This document shows, one piece after another, positions 1 to 7,523 of a stretch of 26,398 nt of DNA. The stretch is from CAYLLD01 sp964425135. Its GTDB lineage: Bacteria > Pseudomonadota > Alphaproteobacteria > Rhodobacterales > Rhodobacteraceae. A program made the position numbers and the translations under genes. The stretch is from contig CAYRKW010000046.1 in assembly GCA_964425135.1 (NCBI GenBank), positions 1 to 26,398 on the forward strand, written 5' to 3'. Numbering within the stretch: position 1 is the stretch's first letter; every line of letters starts with the position of its first letter. Below the pieces are notes generated by a model. The model did not search any database. It saw only the letters and a program-made list of their open reading frames with translations, and had not been told where the DNA came from.

Positions 1-97
1 TGTATAGAAGGAACAATCCGGGTTATTCGGCACAAACGGCTCTCCACAATAGGTCCGCAGCGCCATAAGATGACCCAAAACGAGAAGCAGGCGGCCA
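1..97. other. Leader region of the penicillin-binding protein gene
   Basis: No gene can be supported in the first 97 bases. They probably hold the promoter and leader of the penicillin-binding protein that starts at 98, but I see no convincing -35/-10 pair. Two short frames that cross this stretch have no recognisable protein signature. Confidence 0.4.
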
Positions 98-2098
98 ATG
101 GCCAAACGAGCAAAGAAGAAGACAAAACCAGCCAAACGCGGATTGGTTGCAAGATCTCTCTTGTGGCTGACACGCACGTTCTGGCGCGTGATCTGGTATA
201 CAGGCACGCGGGCAGCTGCTGTGCTGGCGCTCGTTTTGGGCGGCGGCGTGATCTATTACTATGTGACCTTGCCGGATGTGTCGGAGCTTTCGGATGGGCG
301 CGAGCGCGGCTCTGTTATCCTCACTGACCGTGCGGGTGAGGTTTTTGCGTGGCGCGGTGAGCAATATGGCGGGCAGTTGCGCGCAGGTGCCGCTTCGCCG
401 CATCTGGTGAATGCAGTTGTTGCGACTGAGGACAAGCGTTTCTTTTCCCATTTCGGCCTCGACCCGCGCGGCATCGCCCGCGCCACACTTGCCAACTATC
501 GCGCAGGACGGGTGGTGCAGGGCGGCTCGACCATCACACAACAAGTCGCCAAACTTCTCTTTTTCGACAACACCCGCTCGCTGGAGCGGCATATCAAGCA
601 AATCCCCATCGTCCTGGCGATGGAGTTGAAATACGACAAATCCGACATCCTCTCAATCTACCTCAACCGCGTGTATCTGGGCGCAGGGGCGAACGGTTTT
701 GAGGCCGCATCGCAACGCTATTTCGGCAAATCAGCCCGCGAGGTCAGCGCGCCCGAAGCGGCAATGCTCGCGGGTCTCTTGAAAGCGCCCTCCCGCTACG
801 CGCCGACCAAGGATATCTCGGTTGCCCAAGGCCGCGCCAACGTCATCGTCAACCTGATGGAAGAACAGGGGTTTTTGACCGGCGCAGAAGCCCGCATCGC
901 ACGCGAGCATCCTGCCCAGCTGAGCCAAGCGGCTGAGGCACGGGCAGGCGGCTATTTCGCCGATTGGGTGATGGAGGATGCGCCGGATTTTCTGTCCTCA
1001 GCCACCACCGAAGACGTTGAAATACGAACAACCTTCGATCCGCTGATCCAGCGGCAGGCCGAAGCGGCGCTGGCTCGTGTTTTCGACACCAAGGTCAAAC
1101 CGGGCTCGAAAGCACAGGCGGCCATTGTTGTCATGTCTCCCGATGGGGCCGTGCGCGCCATCGTCGGCGGGCGCTCGATTGACGGGGAAAGCCCCGGCCA
1201 GTTCAACCGCGCCACCCAAGCGCTGCGCCAGACCGGATCGTCGTTCAAACCGTTCGTCTATGCTGCCGCGCTAGAGCTCGGGTTCACCCCCAATGATCTT
1301 GTCGAGGATGCGCCGATCACCCTGAATGTGCCCGGTTCAGGCGATTGGTCGCCGAAGAATTATACAGGCGAGTACTTTGGCCCCGTAACGCTAAGCTTCG
1401 CACTCGCCAATTCGCTCAATACCGCCGCGGTGCGCGTTTCGCAGCACGTTGGCGACACGCTGGTGCGCGCCCTGGCACAGGATTTCGGCATCAAATCCCC
1501 CCTTGCGCCCGGCCCGGCCTTCGTTCTTGGCACATCCGAGGCAACCTTGCTGGAGATGACCGGCGCCTATGCCGGTTTGCTCAATGGTGGGCGGCTGGCG
1601 GAGCCCTATGGCCTGACCGAACTCACCGTGCGCGGCGATGACACGCCGCTCTTTGAAGGGGATCGCAGCTTTGGGCATCGGGTGATCAACGAACGCGCGG
1701 CAGGGCATCTGATCTATATGATGAACCAAACCGTCGAGGCAGGCTCCGGCCAACGCGCCCGCCTGGCCGACCGCCCTGCTGCCGGTAAAACCGGCACCAC
1801 GCAAGGCGCGCGTGATGCCTGGTTTATCGGCTTCACGGCGCATTACGTCACGGGCGTTTGGATGGGTTATGACGACAACTCGAAGCTGACCGGCGTGACC
1901 GGCAGCGGCCTTCCTGCGGAAATCTGGCACGAAACCATGACCCGCATCCACGACGGCCTCCTGCCCCGCCCCCTGCCCATGATCATCCCACAAGAACAGG
2001 TTGCCCAAGCTCCCGGCGGTGATGTGGGGGATGTGGCGGAAGAGGCCGCGAAATCAGTGTTGCAAAAGGTTTTGGAAGACCTGTTCAGCAGCAACTAG
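98..2098 (+). CDS. Class A penicillin-binding protein (bifunctional transglycosylase/transpeptidase, PBP1A family)
   Basis: This membrane-anchored enzyme polymerises glycan strands from lipid II and cross-links their peptides in the periplasm. The 666-residue protein has a short basic cytoplasmic tail, one membrane segment at about residues 33-56, and a GT51 transglycosylase domain with EDKRFFSHFG (catalytic Glu111), GGSTITQQ (142-149) and the third motif around ELKYDKSDIL (176). A transpeptidase domain follows with SSFK (catalytic Ser381, Lys384), SLN (439-441) and KTGT (564-567). All signature residues are present, so the enzyme should be active. Its length is on the short side for PBP1A and it ends soon after the transpeptidase domain without an extra C-terminal domain. 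The ATG at 98 leaves a sensible cytoplasmic tail. Which paralogue it is (PBP1A, 1B or 1C type) is not settled; the PBP1A type is the best guess. Confidence 0.95.
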   Translation: MAKRAKKKTKPAKRGLVARSLLWLTRTFWRVIWYTGTRAAAVLALVLGGGVIYYYVTLPDVSELSDGRERGSVILTDRAGEVFAWRGEQYGGQLRAGAASPHLVNAVVATEDKRFFSHFGLDPRGIARATLANYRAGRVVQGGSTITQQVAKLLFFDNTRSLERHIKQIPIVLAMELKYDKSDILSIYLNRVYLGAGANGFEAASQRYFGKSAREVSAPEAAMLAGLLKAPSRYAPTKDISVAQGRANVIVNLMEEQGFLTGAEARIAREHPAQLSQAAEARAGGYFADWVMEDAPDFLSSATTEDVEIRTTFDPLIQRQAEAALARVFDTKVKPGSKAQAAIVVMSPDGAVRAIVGGRSIDGESPGQFNRATQALRQTGSSFKPFVYAAALELGFTPNDLVEDAPITLNVPGSGDWSPKNYTGEYFGPVTLSFALANSLNTAAVRVSQHVGDTLVRALAQDFGIKSPLAPGPAFVLGTSEATLLEMTGAYAGLLNGGRLAEPYGLTELTVRGDDTPLFEGDRSFGHRVINERAAGHLIYMMNQTVEAGSGQRARLADRPAAGKTGTTQGARDAWFIGFTAHYVTGVWMGYDDNSKLTGVTGSGLPAEIWHETMTRIHDGLLPRPLPMIIPQEQVAQAPGGDVGDVAEEAAKSVLQKVLEDLFSSN

Positions 2099-2125
2099 AG
2101 CGCGACCCGCCCCGACCTCAAAGAG

Positions 2126-2146
2126 GTCCCGGCTCAAGGCCGGGAC
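2126..2146. terminator. Perfect hairpin between convergent genes, probable bidirectional terminator
   Basis: An 8-bp perfect stem (GTCCCGGC / GCCGGGAC) with a 5-nt loop lies in the 81-bp gap between the stop codons of the plus-strand penicillin-binding protein and the minus-strand VWA gene. There is no U-tract on either side, so it is not a textbook intrinsic terminator. It may stop RNA in both directions with Rho or protect 3' ends. Confidence 0.45.
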
Positions 2147-2179
2147 GGGACGAGACCTGCCTTGCAGCCGTACAGCCAA

Positions 2180-4099
2180 TCACTCCGGCAGCAATCCCAG
2201 CAGGCGCACGAACTCCGCGCGATACCCGTGTGGGTCATTTCCACGCGCTGAGGTCGCTAAATCACGCGCATCGCTCAGCGACCAGTCGCCCAAATCCTCA
2301 CCGCGCATCAGACGCGCTGCCCCAACCACCGCACTTGCCCAGTCTTGATCTTCGGGCGCAATTGCATCCGTATCCGCCGTCACAGGCAACTCAAGCAAGT
2401 TGCTTTGAGTCTCGCCAGGGCGTTTGTAGCGCAGCTTGACGAAGGCATATTCATCGCGCGATGTCGCCATATCCTCGCTCTGATAGCGCATCGCATCCAC
2501 CATTTCAGCATCGCTGCCGCGCGGGGTGATCTCATAGATTGCCGTCACGCTGTGACCCGCGCCGATATCGCCAGCATCCACACGATCATTGTTGAAATCC
2601 TCACGGTTGAGCGCCCGGGTCTCATACCCCACCAGCCGATATTCCGAGATTTGCGCCGGATTGAACTCCACCTGAATTTTCACATCAGACGCAATCGTGA
2701 TCAACGCGCCAGTGATCTCTTCGGACAGCACTTTATCCGCCTCGGCCAAGGTATCGATATAAGCCGCCACGCCATTGCCGTTCTGCGCCAACGCCTGCAT
2801 GGTCTGATCGTTGTAATTGCCACGCCCGAACCCAAGAACCGACAGTCTGATCCCGCTCTCCCGTTTATCCGCGATATACTCGGTCAGAGGTGCCGCGCCG
2901 CTGATCCCCACATTGAAATCGCCGTCGGTCGCAAGGATGACGCGCGCCGATTGACCGTCCTGCTGCATGGATGCAGCGACTTGATACGCCTGCTCCAGCC
3001 CCGCAGCCCCCGCCGTTGATCCACCTGCACTCAGGCGGCTCAATGCGCCCAAAATAGCGCCCATATCCGACACCCGCGTCGGCTCTAAAACCACACCAGC
3101 GCTGCCCGCATAGGTCACAATCGCAACCGTATCGTCTTCGTTGAGACTACGCAGCATCGTCTCGAAGGACTTAATCAGAAGCGGTAGCTTGTTCGGTTGG
3201 TTCATCGACCCGGATGTGTCGATCAAAAACACCAGCCCCATCGGATCGCGCGTTGCCGCATCGATATCATAGCCCTGAATGCCGATCTGCATGAGCTGCG
3301 TGCCATCGTTCCAAGGTGTTTGGCTCACCCCCACCGATACCGAAAACGGCTGCTCGGCTGCATCAGGTACCGGATAACTGTAATCGAAATAATTGACGAT
3401 CTCCTCGATCCGGATCGCCTCGCGCGGCATGTCATAGCCGCCAAGGATAGACGAGCGCATCACCGCATAAGACGCCGTGTCCACGTCGATGGAAAACGTC
3501 GAAATCGGTTCATCGGAGGTGATTTTCAGCGGGTTCGTAGTCGCATCTGGATAACGCTCATTCATCTCCCGTGCTTCAACCTTTGGGTGAACCAAGTCGG
3601 CTGTTGCCCTCAAAATAGCGCGCTGCCGCATATCTGACTGGTGTTTGGGCGCCTGAAAGGAGGGGGCAATTGCATCATCCAAATCACTCGGTCCGATCTC
3701 CAGCATCACCATAGGCGCCTTAGCATCCTGCCGCGTCAACAACTCTTCAACCGCCCGCGTCTGCTCCGGCGTATCCAAAGGCTCACGAAACGCGCGGTCG
3801 GTCACATTCGGGATTTGCCCGACAATCACAACGCCAAGCGCAATCACCGCAAGGCTTGATCCGGCCAGCATCGCCGGCAAAGGTCGTATCGATCTGAACA
3901 TTCCAAACATCCTTTTCCAAACACCCGCATGCGAGCGGTTGTCAGTGGGACGCGCGGCCTCAGGCGATCCTTGGGAGGCAGCATGGAAATTCTCGAAATT
4001 TTGCTGCGCCGTGGCCAGAATACGCGCGCGCGCTGCAACATCAGGCACAGGCGTTGCGCTCTCCATGGTGGATTTGAGCTTATCGAGCGGGTCGGTCAT
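2180..4099 (-). CDS. Membrane-anchored von Willebrand factor A domain protein (YfbK-like)
   Basis: The 639-residue protein has a cytoplasmic N-terminus of about 70 residues, one membrane segment (about 76-95), then an extracytoplasmic region. That region carries the YfbK-type pre-domain (about 195-245, with STFSIDVDTASY), a VWA domain with a complete metal-binding motif DTSGSM (294-299), GGSTAG and ATDGD (390-394), and a C-terminal DUF3520-like part (about 470-635). VWA domains bind protein partners through a metal ion; the partner is unknown here. The start codon overlaps the stop of the upstream sigma-factor gene by 4 bases (ATGA), which implies coupled translation. That context, together with a soluble N-terminal tail in front of the membrane segment, raises the possibility that the tail binds the sigma factor. 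This role is inferred from gene order only. Confidence 0.9.
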   Translation of the reverse strand: MTDPLDKLKSTMESATPVPDVAARARILATAQQNFENFHAASQGSPEAARPTDNRSHAGVWKRMFGMFRSIRPLPAMLAGSSLAVIALGVVIVGQIPNVTDRAFREPLDTPEQTRAVEELLTRQDAKAPMVMLEIGPSDLDDAIAPSFQAPKHQSDMRQRAILRATADLVHPKVEAREMNERYPDATTNPLKITSDEPISTFSIDVDTASYAVMRSSILGGYDMPREAIRIEEIVNYFDYSYPVPDAAEQPFSVSVGVSQTPWNDGTQLMQIGIQGYDIDAATRDPMGLVFLIDTSGSMNQPNKLPLLIKSFETMLRSLNEDDTVAIVTYAGSAGVVLEPTRVSDMGAILGALSRLSAGGSTAGAAGLEQAYQVAASMQQDGQSARVILATDGDFNVGISGAAPLTEYIADKRESGIRLSVLGFGRGNYNDQTMQALAQNGNGVAAYIDTLAEADKVLSEEITGALITIASDVKIQVEFNPAQISEYRLVGYETRALNREDFNNDRVDAGDIGAGHSVTAIYEITPRGSDAEMVDAMRYQSEDMATSRDEYAFVKLRYKRPGETQSNLLELPVTADTDAIAPEDQDWASAVVGAARLMRGEDLGDWSLSDARDLATSARGNDPHGYRAEFVRLLGLLPE

Positions 4100-4638
4100 T
4101 CGATCATGCCCTCCTGCTTGGCAATGTCGGTCAGGGTCTTTTTCACTTCGGACATGCGCCAGGAAACGGTGCCTTCGGAAATCTCCAACGCTTCCGCCGC
4201 CGCCGCATGGGTCTGTTCCTCACCGATCACCAGCACAACGGTCTCGCGCAACGAATGTGGTAATTGTTCTAACGCGCAGGCCAGCCAGTCCTGTCCCTCC
4301 TGCGCCTCAGCGGTTTCTGCGCGGCGCATAATTTCTATCTCGACCCATCCTTGCGTAGCCCGATCATAGGTGCCCGCCTTACGCAACCGGTCCCGTCCTG
4401 CATTGATCACCACGCGATGCAACCACGTCGTAAACGCCGCCTCCGCCCGGAAATGTTGCAGCTTTTGCGGCAGCGCAAGACAAACATCCTGCACGATATC
4501 TTCCGCCTCCACCGCGTTGCCCAACATGCGATAGGCAATGCGGTACATCCGGTCATAGTGACGCTCTAAAAGGCTCGAAAACGCGATCCGGTCGCCCAGC
4601 TGGGCGGCCTTTACCAGTTCCAGATCGTCCGTTTTCAT
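4096..4638 (-). CDS. ECF-type RNA polymerase sigma factor
   Basis: The 180-residue protein has the two-domain form of extracytoplasmic-function sigma factors. Region 2 contains LLERHYDRMYRIAYRMLG followed by AEDIVQDV, which binds the core polymerase and the -10 element. Region 4 near the C-terminus contains LPHSLRETVVLV and a helix-turn-helix ISEGTVSWRMSEVKKTL, which reads the -35 element. I start it at the ATG at 4638 because AAGGG lies about 7 bases upstream; a longer frame to 4704 would put non-family residues in front and run through the divergent promoter region. It is co-transcribed with the VWA membrane protein, with a 4-base overlap. No dedicated zinc-type anti-sigma gene is next to it. 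Confidence 0.92.
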   Translation of the reverse strand: MKTDDLELVKAAQLGDRIAFSSLLERHYDRMYRIAYRMLGNAVEAEDIVQDVCLALPQKLQHFRAEAAFTTWLHRVVINAGRDRLRKAGTYDRATQGWVEIEIMRRAETAEAQEGQDWLACALEQLPHSLRETVVLVIGEEQTHAAAAEALEISEGTVSWRMSEVKKTLTDIAKQEGMIE

Positions 4639-4676
4639 GCGCATCACCCTTGTATGACGCGGCCAAAAGCGCAATC

Positions 4677-4705
4677 CTTGGACAAAATTCGAACTTTTTT
4701 CCAAG
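4677..4705. promoter_or_regulatory. Interrupted palindrome in the divergent promoter region, candidate operator
   Basis: CTTGGA (4677-4682) and TCCAAG (4700-4705) form an inverted repeat, with the palindrome TTCGAA (4688-4693) almost exactly at its centre. It sits between the divergent starts of the sigma-factor gene (4638, minus) and the small plus-strand gene (4719). The symmetry suggests a protein-binding site. No regulator can be named. Confidence 0.35.
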
Positions 4706-4718
4706 ATGCGAGTTGAGA

Positions 4719-5021
4719 ATGGCTGATGAAGAGAAAATCGCGTGCCGAACGCCGGCAGAAGATCGCGATGGTGTGACGAATATTCCCAAGTGGAAGTACG
4801 ACATGCTGCGCGATGCTATTCTCACCGCGATCGGTTCGGACGGCATCGACTATAAATCGCTCAACGATGCGGTGCGCCCGCAACTGTCAGAGGCTGATCT
4901 GGCGCGGCTGGGCAAGCTGGGCTGGCATGTGGTTACGGTAAAGCTCGAAATGGAAGTGCGCGGCGAGATCGCGCGGGTTCCAAACAAAACCCCGCAGCGG
5001 CTGGTGCTGGCGGATCAATAA
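4719..5021 (+). CDS. Small DUF6958-like protein
   Basis: This is a 100-residue soluble protein with no signal peptide or membrane segment. Its pattern (KWKYDMLRDAIL near residue 24, then GLxWHVVTVKLEMEVRGEI, then TPQRLVL at the C-terminus) resembles the DUF6958 group, predicted small winged-helix-like proteins of unknown function. I place the start at the ATG at 4719 because the upstream extension to 4650 does not look like the family. The ribosome-binding site is weak. It is divergent from the sigma-factor gene and sits 14 bases before the pseudo-caspase gene, so it may share a transcript with it. No function can be assigned. Confidence 0.75.
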   Translation: MADEEKIACRTPAEDRDGVTNIPKWKYDMLRDAILTAIGSDGIDYKSLNDAVRPQLSEADLARLGKLGWHVVTVKLEMEVRGEIARVPNKTPQRLVLADQ

Positions 5022-5035
5022 GCAAAGGACGTGAA

Positions 5036-6511
5036 ATGATGAAACGGATGGGACTGGCTGGCGTATGCGCCGCGCTGCTTTTGGGAACAGCAGCTTTTGC
5101 CGAAGACGTGGCGCTGGTGATAGGGATCGAACGATATGACAATCTCTCGCGCGTGCGCGGCGCAGATGACACCGCCAAGACCATATCGCGCGCCTATCGC
5201 GATCAGGGCTTTGACGTCATCACCACCACCAATGTGCGCGCTGAGCAATTTGCCCAGCAGCTCCGCCGATTTGAGGACGCCCGCGTCGGCGCAGACCGTC
5301 TGATCATCCATTTCATCGGTCAGGTCGCCTGGTCCGGCCAAAACCTGCGCCTTGCCCCGCGCGATCTGCGCACCGGCTCGCTCGTCGGTCAGTCCTTTGC
5401 CAGCGCGCCTCTCGATCTGCTCTATGAGCTGCTCGATGACCGCCCTGGACGCTCCGCACTGATCATCGCCACACCTTATGGGGAGATTGATGAGGCCATC
5501 GCCCACGGCCCACATATCCCGCAAGGCGTTTTGGTGATCGCAGGCGCTCCCAATGAAGTGGCGCAAGCGGTCCGAAACGATCTTGTCGCAAGCGGGCTCG
5601 ATGCGGTCAGCCTGGCGCGGAATAATCCGGACATTACCGTTGCCGGCTATGTCTCCGATCAACCGCTCTTTGGCCAAGCGCCGGTGGCTCCAACCACCAC
5701 CACGAACACTCAGCAAAACGATGCCTTTGCCGAGATGGACGCATGGCGTGCGGCCAGTCAGGACGGCAGCCGCGCCGCATTGGAGGGATACATCAATGCC
5801 TATCCGCGCGGCCTGTTTCTGGGCGAGGCCAAAGCGCGCCTCGAAGCGCTGACACCTGCTGAACAACGGGCCGAACAAGCGCTCAACCTCAGCCGTGCAG
5901 AACGGCGCGAGGTGCAAGAGCAACTCACGCTTTTAGGCTTTGACACACGCGGCGTAGACGGCGTTTTTGGGCGCGGCTCGCGTACCGCCATTACGCGCTG
6001 GCAGCAATCGGCAGGCTACAAAGCCTCCGGCTATCTCGACATCACGCAGTTGCGCGCCCTGCGCCGCGCGGCCGCGGATGCCGAAGTCGAACAGCGCCGC
6101 CAGCAAGAAGAGGCAGACAAAGAGCGCGACGCGCAGGATTTGCGCGTCTGGCAGCAAACAGGCGCATCTGGACAAGAACGCGATCTGCGCGAATATCTTC
6201 AACGCTTCCCCAACGGGCTCTTCGCATCGCAAGCCAAGCGCGCGCTTGAGGAAATCGAGGCCAATCGCGGCGTTCGTGTCGACCGTCAGGCCGAGGCCAA
6301 GGAAAACGGATTGGGCCTGAACAGCCGCACGCGCATTCTGGTGGAACAGCGCCTTGCTGGTCTCAACCTGTCGCCCGGCCGCGTCGATGGCACGTTTGAC
6401 GAGAACACACGCATCGCCATCGCCGAGTTCCAGCGCGCCCGCAACTTGCCAGCAACCGGCTATCTGACAAACGAAACAGTCGGACAGCTCATCGCTTCCA
6501 TCTTCCGGTAA
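5036..6511 (+). CDS. Secreted pseudo-caspase protein with two peptidoglycan-binding domains
   Basis: The 491-residue protein begins with a signal peptide (cleavage near AFA-ED, residue 22-23). A caspase/metacaspase-like fold follows (about 23-205: ALVIGIERYD, then GADDTAKTISRAY, both typical of the C14 family). The places where the catalytic His (SGHG) and Cys (DAC-R) normally sit instead read FIGQVAWSG (93-101) and IIATPYG (143-149), so proteolysis is unlikely. The C-terminal half is a duplicated unit: a W...YL..YP.G.F..A helical motif (about 236-270 and 371-405), each followed by a PG_binding_1 domain (about 288-342 and 430-487). Charged residues 345-370 may form a coiled coil between the units. 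AAGGA 7 bases upstream supports this start. It probably acts in the periplasm at the cell wall, as a binding or scaffold protein. Confidence 0.85.
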   Translation: MMKRMGLAGVCAALLLGTAAFAEDVALVIGIERYDNLSRVRGADDTAKTISRAYRDQGFDVITTTNVRAEQFAQQLRRFEDARVGADRLIIHFIGQVAWSGQNLRLAPRDLRTGSLVGQSFASAPLDLLYELLDDRPGRSALIIATPYGEIDEAIAHGPHIPQGVLVIAGAPNEVAQAVRNDLVASGLDAVSLARNNPDITVAGYVSDQPLFGQAPVAPTTTTNTQQNDAFAEMDAWRAASQDGSRAALEGYINAYPRGLFLGEAKARLEALTPAEQRAEQALNLSRAERREVQEQLTLLGFDTRGVDGVFGRGSRTAITRWQQSAGYKASGYLDITQLRALRRAAADAEVEQRRQQEEADKERDAQDLRVWQQTGASGQERDLREYLQRFPNGLFASQAKRALEEIEANRGVRVDRQAEAKENGLGLNSRTRILVEQRLAGLNLSPGRVDGTFDENTRIAIAEFQRARNLPATGYLTNETVGQLIASIFR

Positions 6512-6515
6512 GGCG

Positions 6516-6935
6516 ATGTCCCAGAATATCCCTGCGCCAAGCGATGCCTTGGCGCAGATATTCTCCAGCTACCCACCGCCCGCGTCGAGCGCGGCCCTGA
6601 AACTGCACGCGCTCATCTGGGACATTGCCCTGAACGACACTGAAATCGGTCCCTTGCACGAATCCCTCAAATGGGGCGAGCCAGCCTATACCACTCCCAA
6701 CAAATCCGGCAGCACCGTGCGAATCGCCTATAAACCCAGCCTTGGCGATGAGATCGGCCTCTACTTCATCTGCAACACACATCTTGTGGACCGCTTCCGC
6801 AGCCAGTTCGCACAAGACCTCACCTTCGAAGGCAACCGCGCCATCCGCGTTTCGCTCACAGGCGACTGGCCAGACGTGCCACTGCGCCAATGCATCGCCC
6901 AAGCGCTCCGCTATCACATCGACAAAAAACCATAG
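6516..6935 (+). CDS. DUF1801 domain protein
   Basis: The 139-residue soluble protein carries the DUF1801 signature ESLKWGEPAYT (around residues 49-59), then IAYKPS and LYFICNTHLV, ending with a helix ALRYHIDKK. The family (YdhG-like fold) has no established reaction. The gene starts 4 bases after the stop of the pseudo-caspase gene, so the two are probably co-transcribed, although nothing in the sequence links their functions. Confidence 0.82.
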   Translation: MSQNIPAPSDALAQIFSSYPPPASSAALKLHALIWDIALNDTEIGPLHESLKWGEPAYTTPNKSGSTVRIAYKPSLGDEIGLYFICNTHLVDRFRSQFAQDLTFEGNRAIRVSLTGDWPDVPLRQCIAQALRYHIDKKP

Positions 6936-7065
6936 CTGCGCGAAATCGGACGCCCCCACAGGCTCCCCAATTTCGCCTTTCCAAAAATACTCAAAAAACG
7001 GTTTTGCGGCACGCAAAACGATATGTCGTGCGGCCCGCAAGGGCCGCTCCGCTTGATAACAGAGC
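6936..7065. other. Post-gene region with 3'-end motif and hairpins
   Basis: No gene is supported here. The stretch holds an A/T-rich motif CCTTTCCAAAAATACTC (about 6976-6992). A perfect 8-bp hairpin GTTTTGCG / CGCAAAAC with a 3-nt loop follows (7001-7019), then a 7-bp hairpin GCGGCCC / GGGCCGC closed by a GCAA tetraloop (7030-7047). Read on the minus strand, the first hairpin is followed by CCGTTTTTT and could act as a second terminator for leftward transcription from rpmJ. A related layout follows the last gene of the window. Confidence 0.5.
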
Positions 7066-7101
7066 CAAAAACGACGAAGGCCGCATCCTAAAGATGCGGC
7101 C
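7066..7101 (-). terminator. Intrinsic terminator downstream of rpmJ
   Basis: A perfect 9-bp stem GGCCGCATC / GATGCGGCC (7079-7087 and 7093-7101) with a 5-nt loop is followed on the minus strand by TTCGTCGTTTTT. It begins 27 bases after the rpmJ stop codon and fits a Rho-independent terminator for the leftward transcript. Confidence 0.8.
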
Positions 7102-7127
7102 CCGCCAAAATCTGTAGAGTGCTGGTA

Positions 7128-7253
7128 TCAGCCTTGACGCGCTTTGAACCGGCGCTGGGTCTTGTTGATCACATAGATCCGACCCTTGCGGCGTACCACA
7201 CGGCAATCCCGGTGGCGGTTCTTGAGCGAGCGAAGCGAGTTTCTGACCTTCAT
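7128..7253 (-). CDS. rpmJ: 50S ribosomal protein L36 (zinc-free type)
   Basis: This is a 41-residue, very basic protein with the L36 pattern MKVRNSLRSLK at the start, CRVVRRKGR in the middle and RRFKARQG at the end. It has only one Cys (in RDCRVV) and lacks the C-x2-C...C...H zinc site of the other L36 type, so it is the zinc-independent form, which is standard in alphaproteobacteria. The start at 7253 is supported by GAAGGA 8-14 bases upstream on the minus strand. It stands alone, followed by a strong terminator, about 90 bases downstream of a co-oriented tRNA-Val gene, and may share its transcript. Confidence 0.95.
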   Translation of the reverse strand: MKVRNSLRSLKNRHRDCRVVRRKGRIYVINKTQRRFKARQG

Positions 7254-7341
7254 CGCACATTTCCTTCTCACGTTGCGCTGGGCCGGGAGCCTGACTGCGC
7301 GAAATTCCAAAATTCGGTCCCACCTGTATGCAGGCGAGGGA

Positions 7342-7416
7342 TGGTGGGCGTAACTGGGATTGAACCAGTGACCCCTTCGATGTCAACGAAGTGCTCTCCC
7401 GCTGAGCTATACGCCC
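7342..7416 (-). tRNA. tRNA-Val (anticodon GAC)
   Basis: Read on the minus strand, the molecule has a perfect 7-bp acceptor stem (GGGCGTA / TACGCCC), a D arm with AGCTCAGCGGGAGAGC, an anticodon arm CTTCG-TTGACAT-CGAAG giving anticodon GAC, and a T arm ACTGG-TTCAATC-CCAGT. The discriminator base is A, and the CCA end is encoded in the DNA (7344-7342). It reads valine codons GUC and GUU. The mature body is 72 bases plus CCA. Confidence 0.97.
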
Positions 7417-7456
7417 GAATCCATCGCATGGCCTGCTGTTTGCAGACCGGAGCGAC

Positions 7457-7485
7457 CCTATAAAGCCGCTTGTGCAACACTTCAA
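7457..7485 (-). promoter_or_regulatory. Promoter of tRNA-Val
   Basis: On the minus strand TTGAAG (7485-7480) and TATAGG (7462-7457) are separated by exactly 17 bases and lie about 40 bases upstream of the mature tRNA 5' end. This fits a housekeeping-sigma promoter. Confidence 0.65.
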
Positions 7486-7523
7486 GGGTTTTCCGAACGG
7501 TATTTGAGCGCTATATCTATCTC

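Noticed and set aside
70..327. A short plus-strand frame starting before the penicillin-binding protein gene
   Set aside because: It runs out of frame into the conserved gene and has no recognisable content.
1391..2008. A 205-residue minus-strand frame opposite the transpeptidase domain
   Set aside because: It is antisense to the SxxK/KTGT region of a clearly functional gene, without any family pattern.
5036..6511. Active metacaspase or cell-death protease
   Set aside because: The usual His and Cys catalytic motifs are not at the expected positions, so an active protease is not supported.
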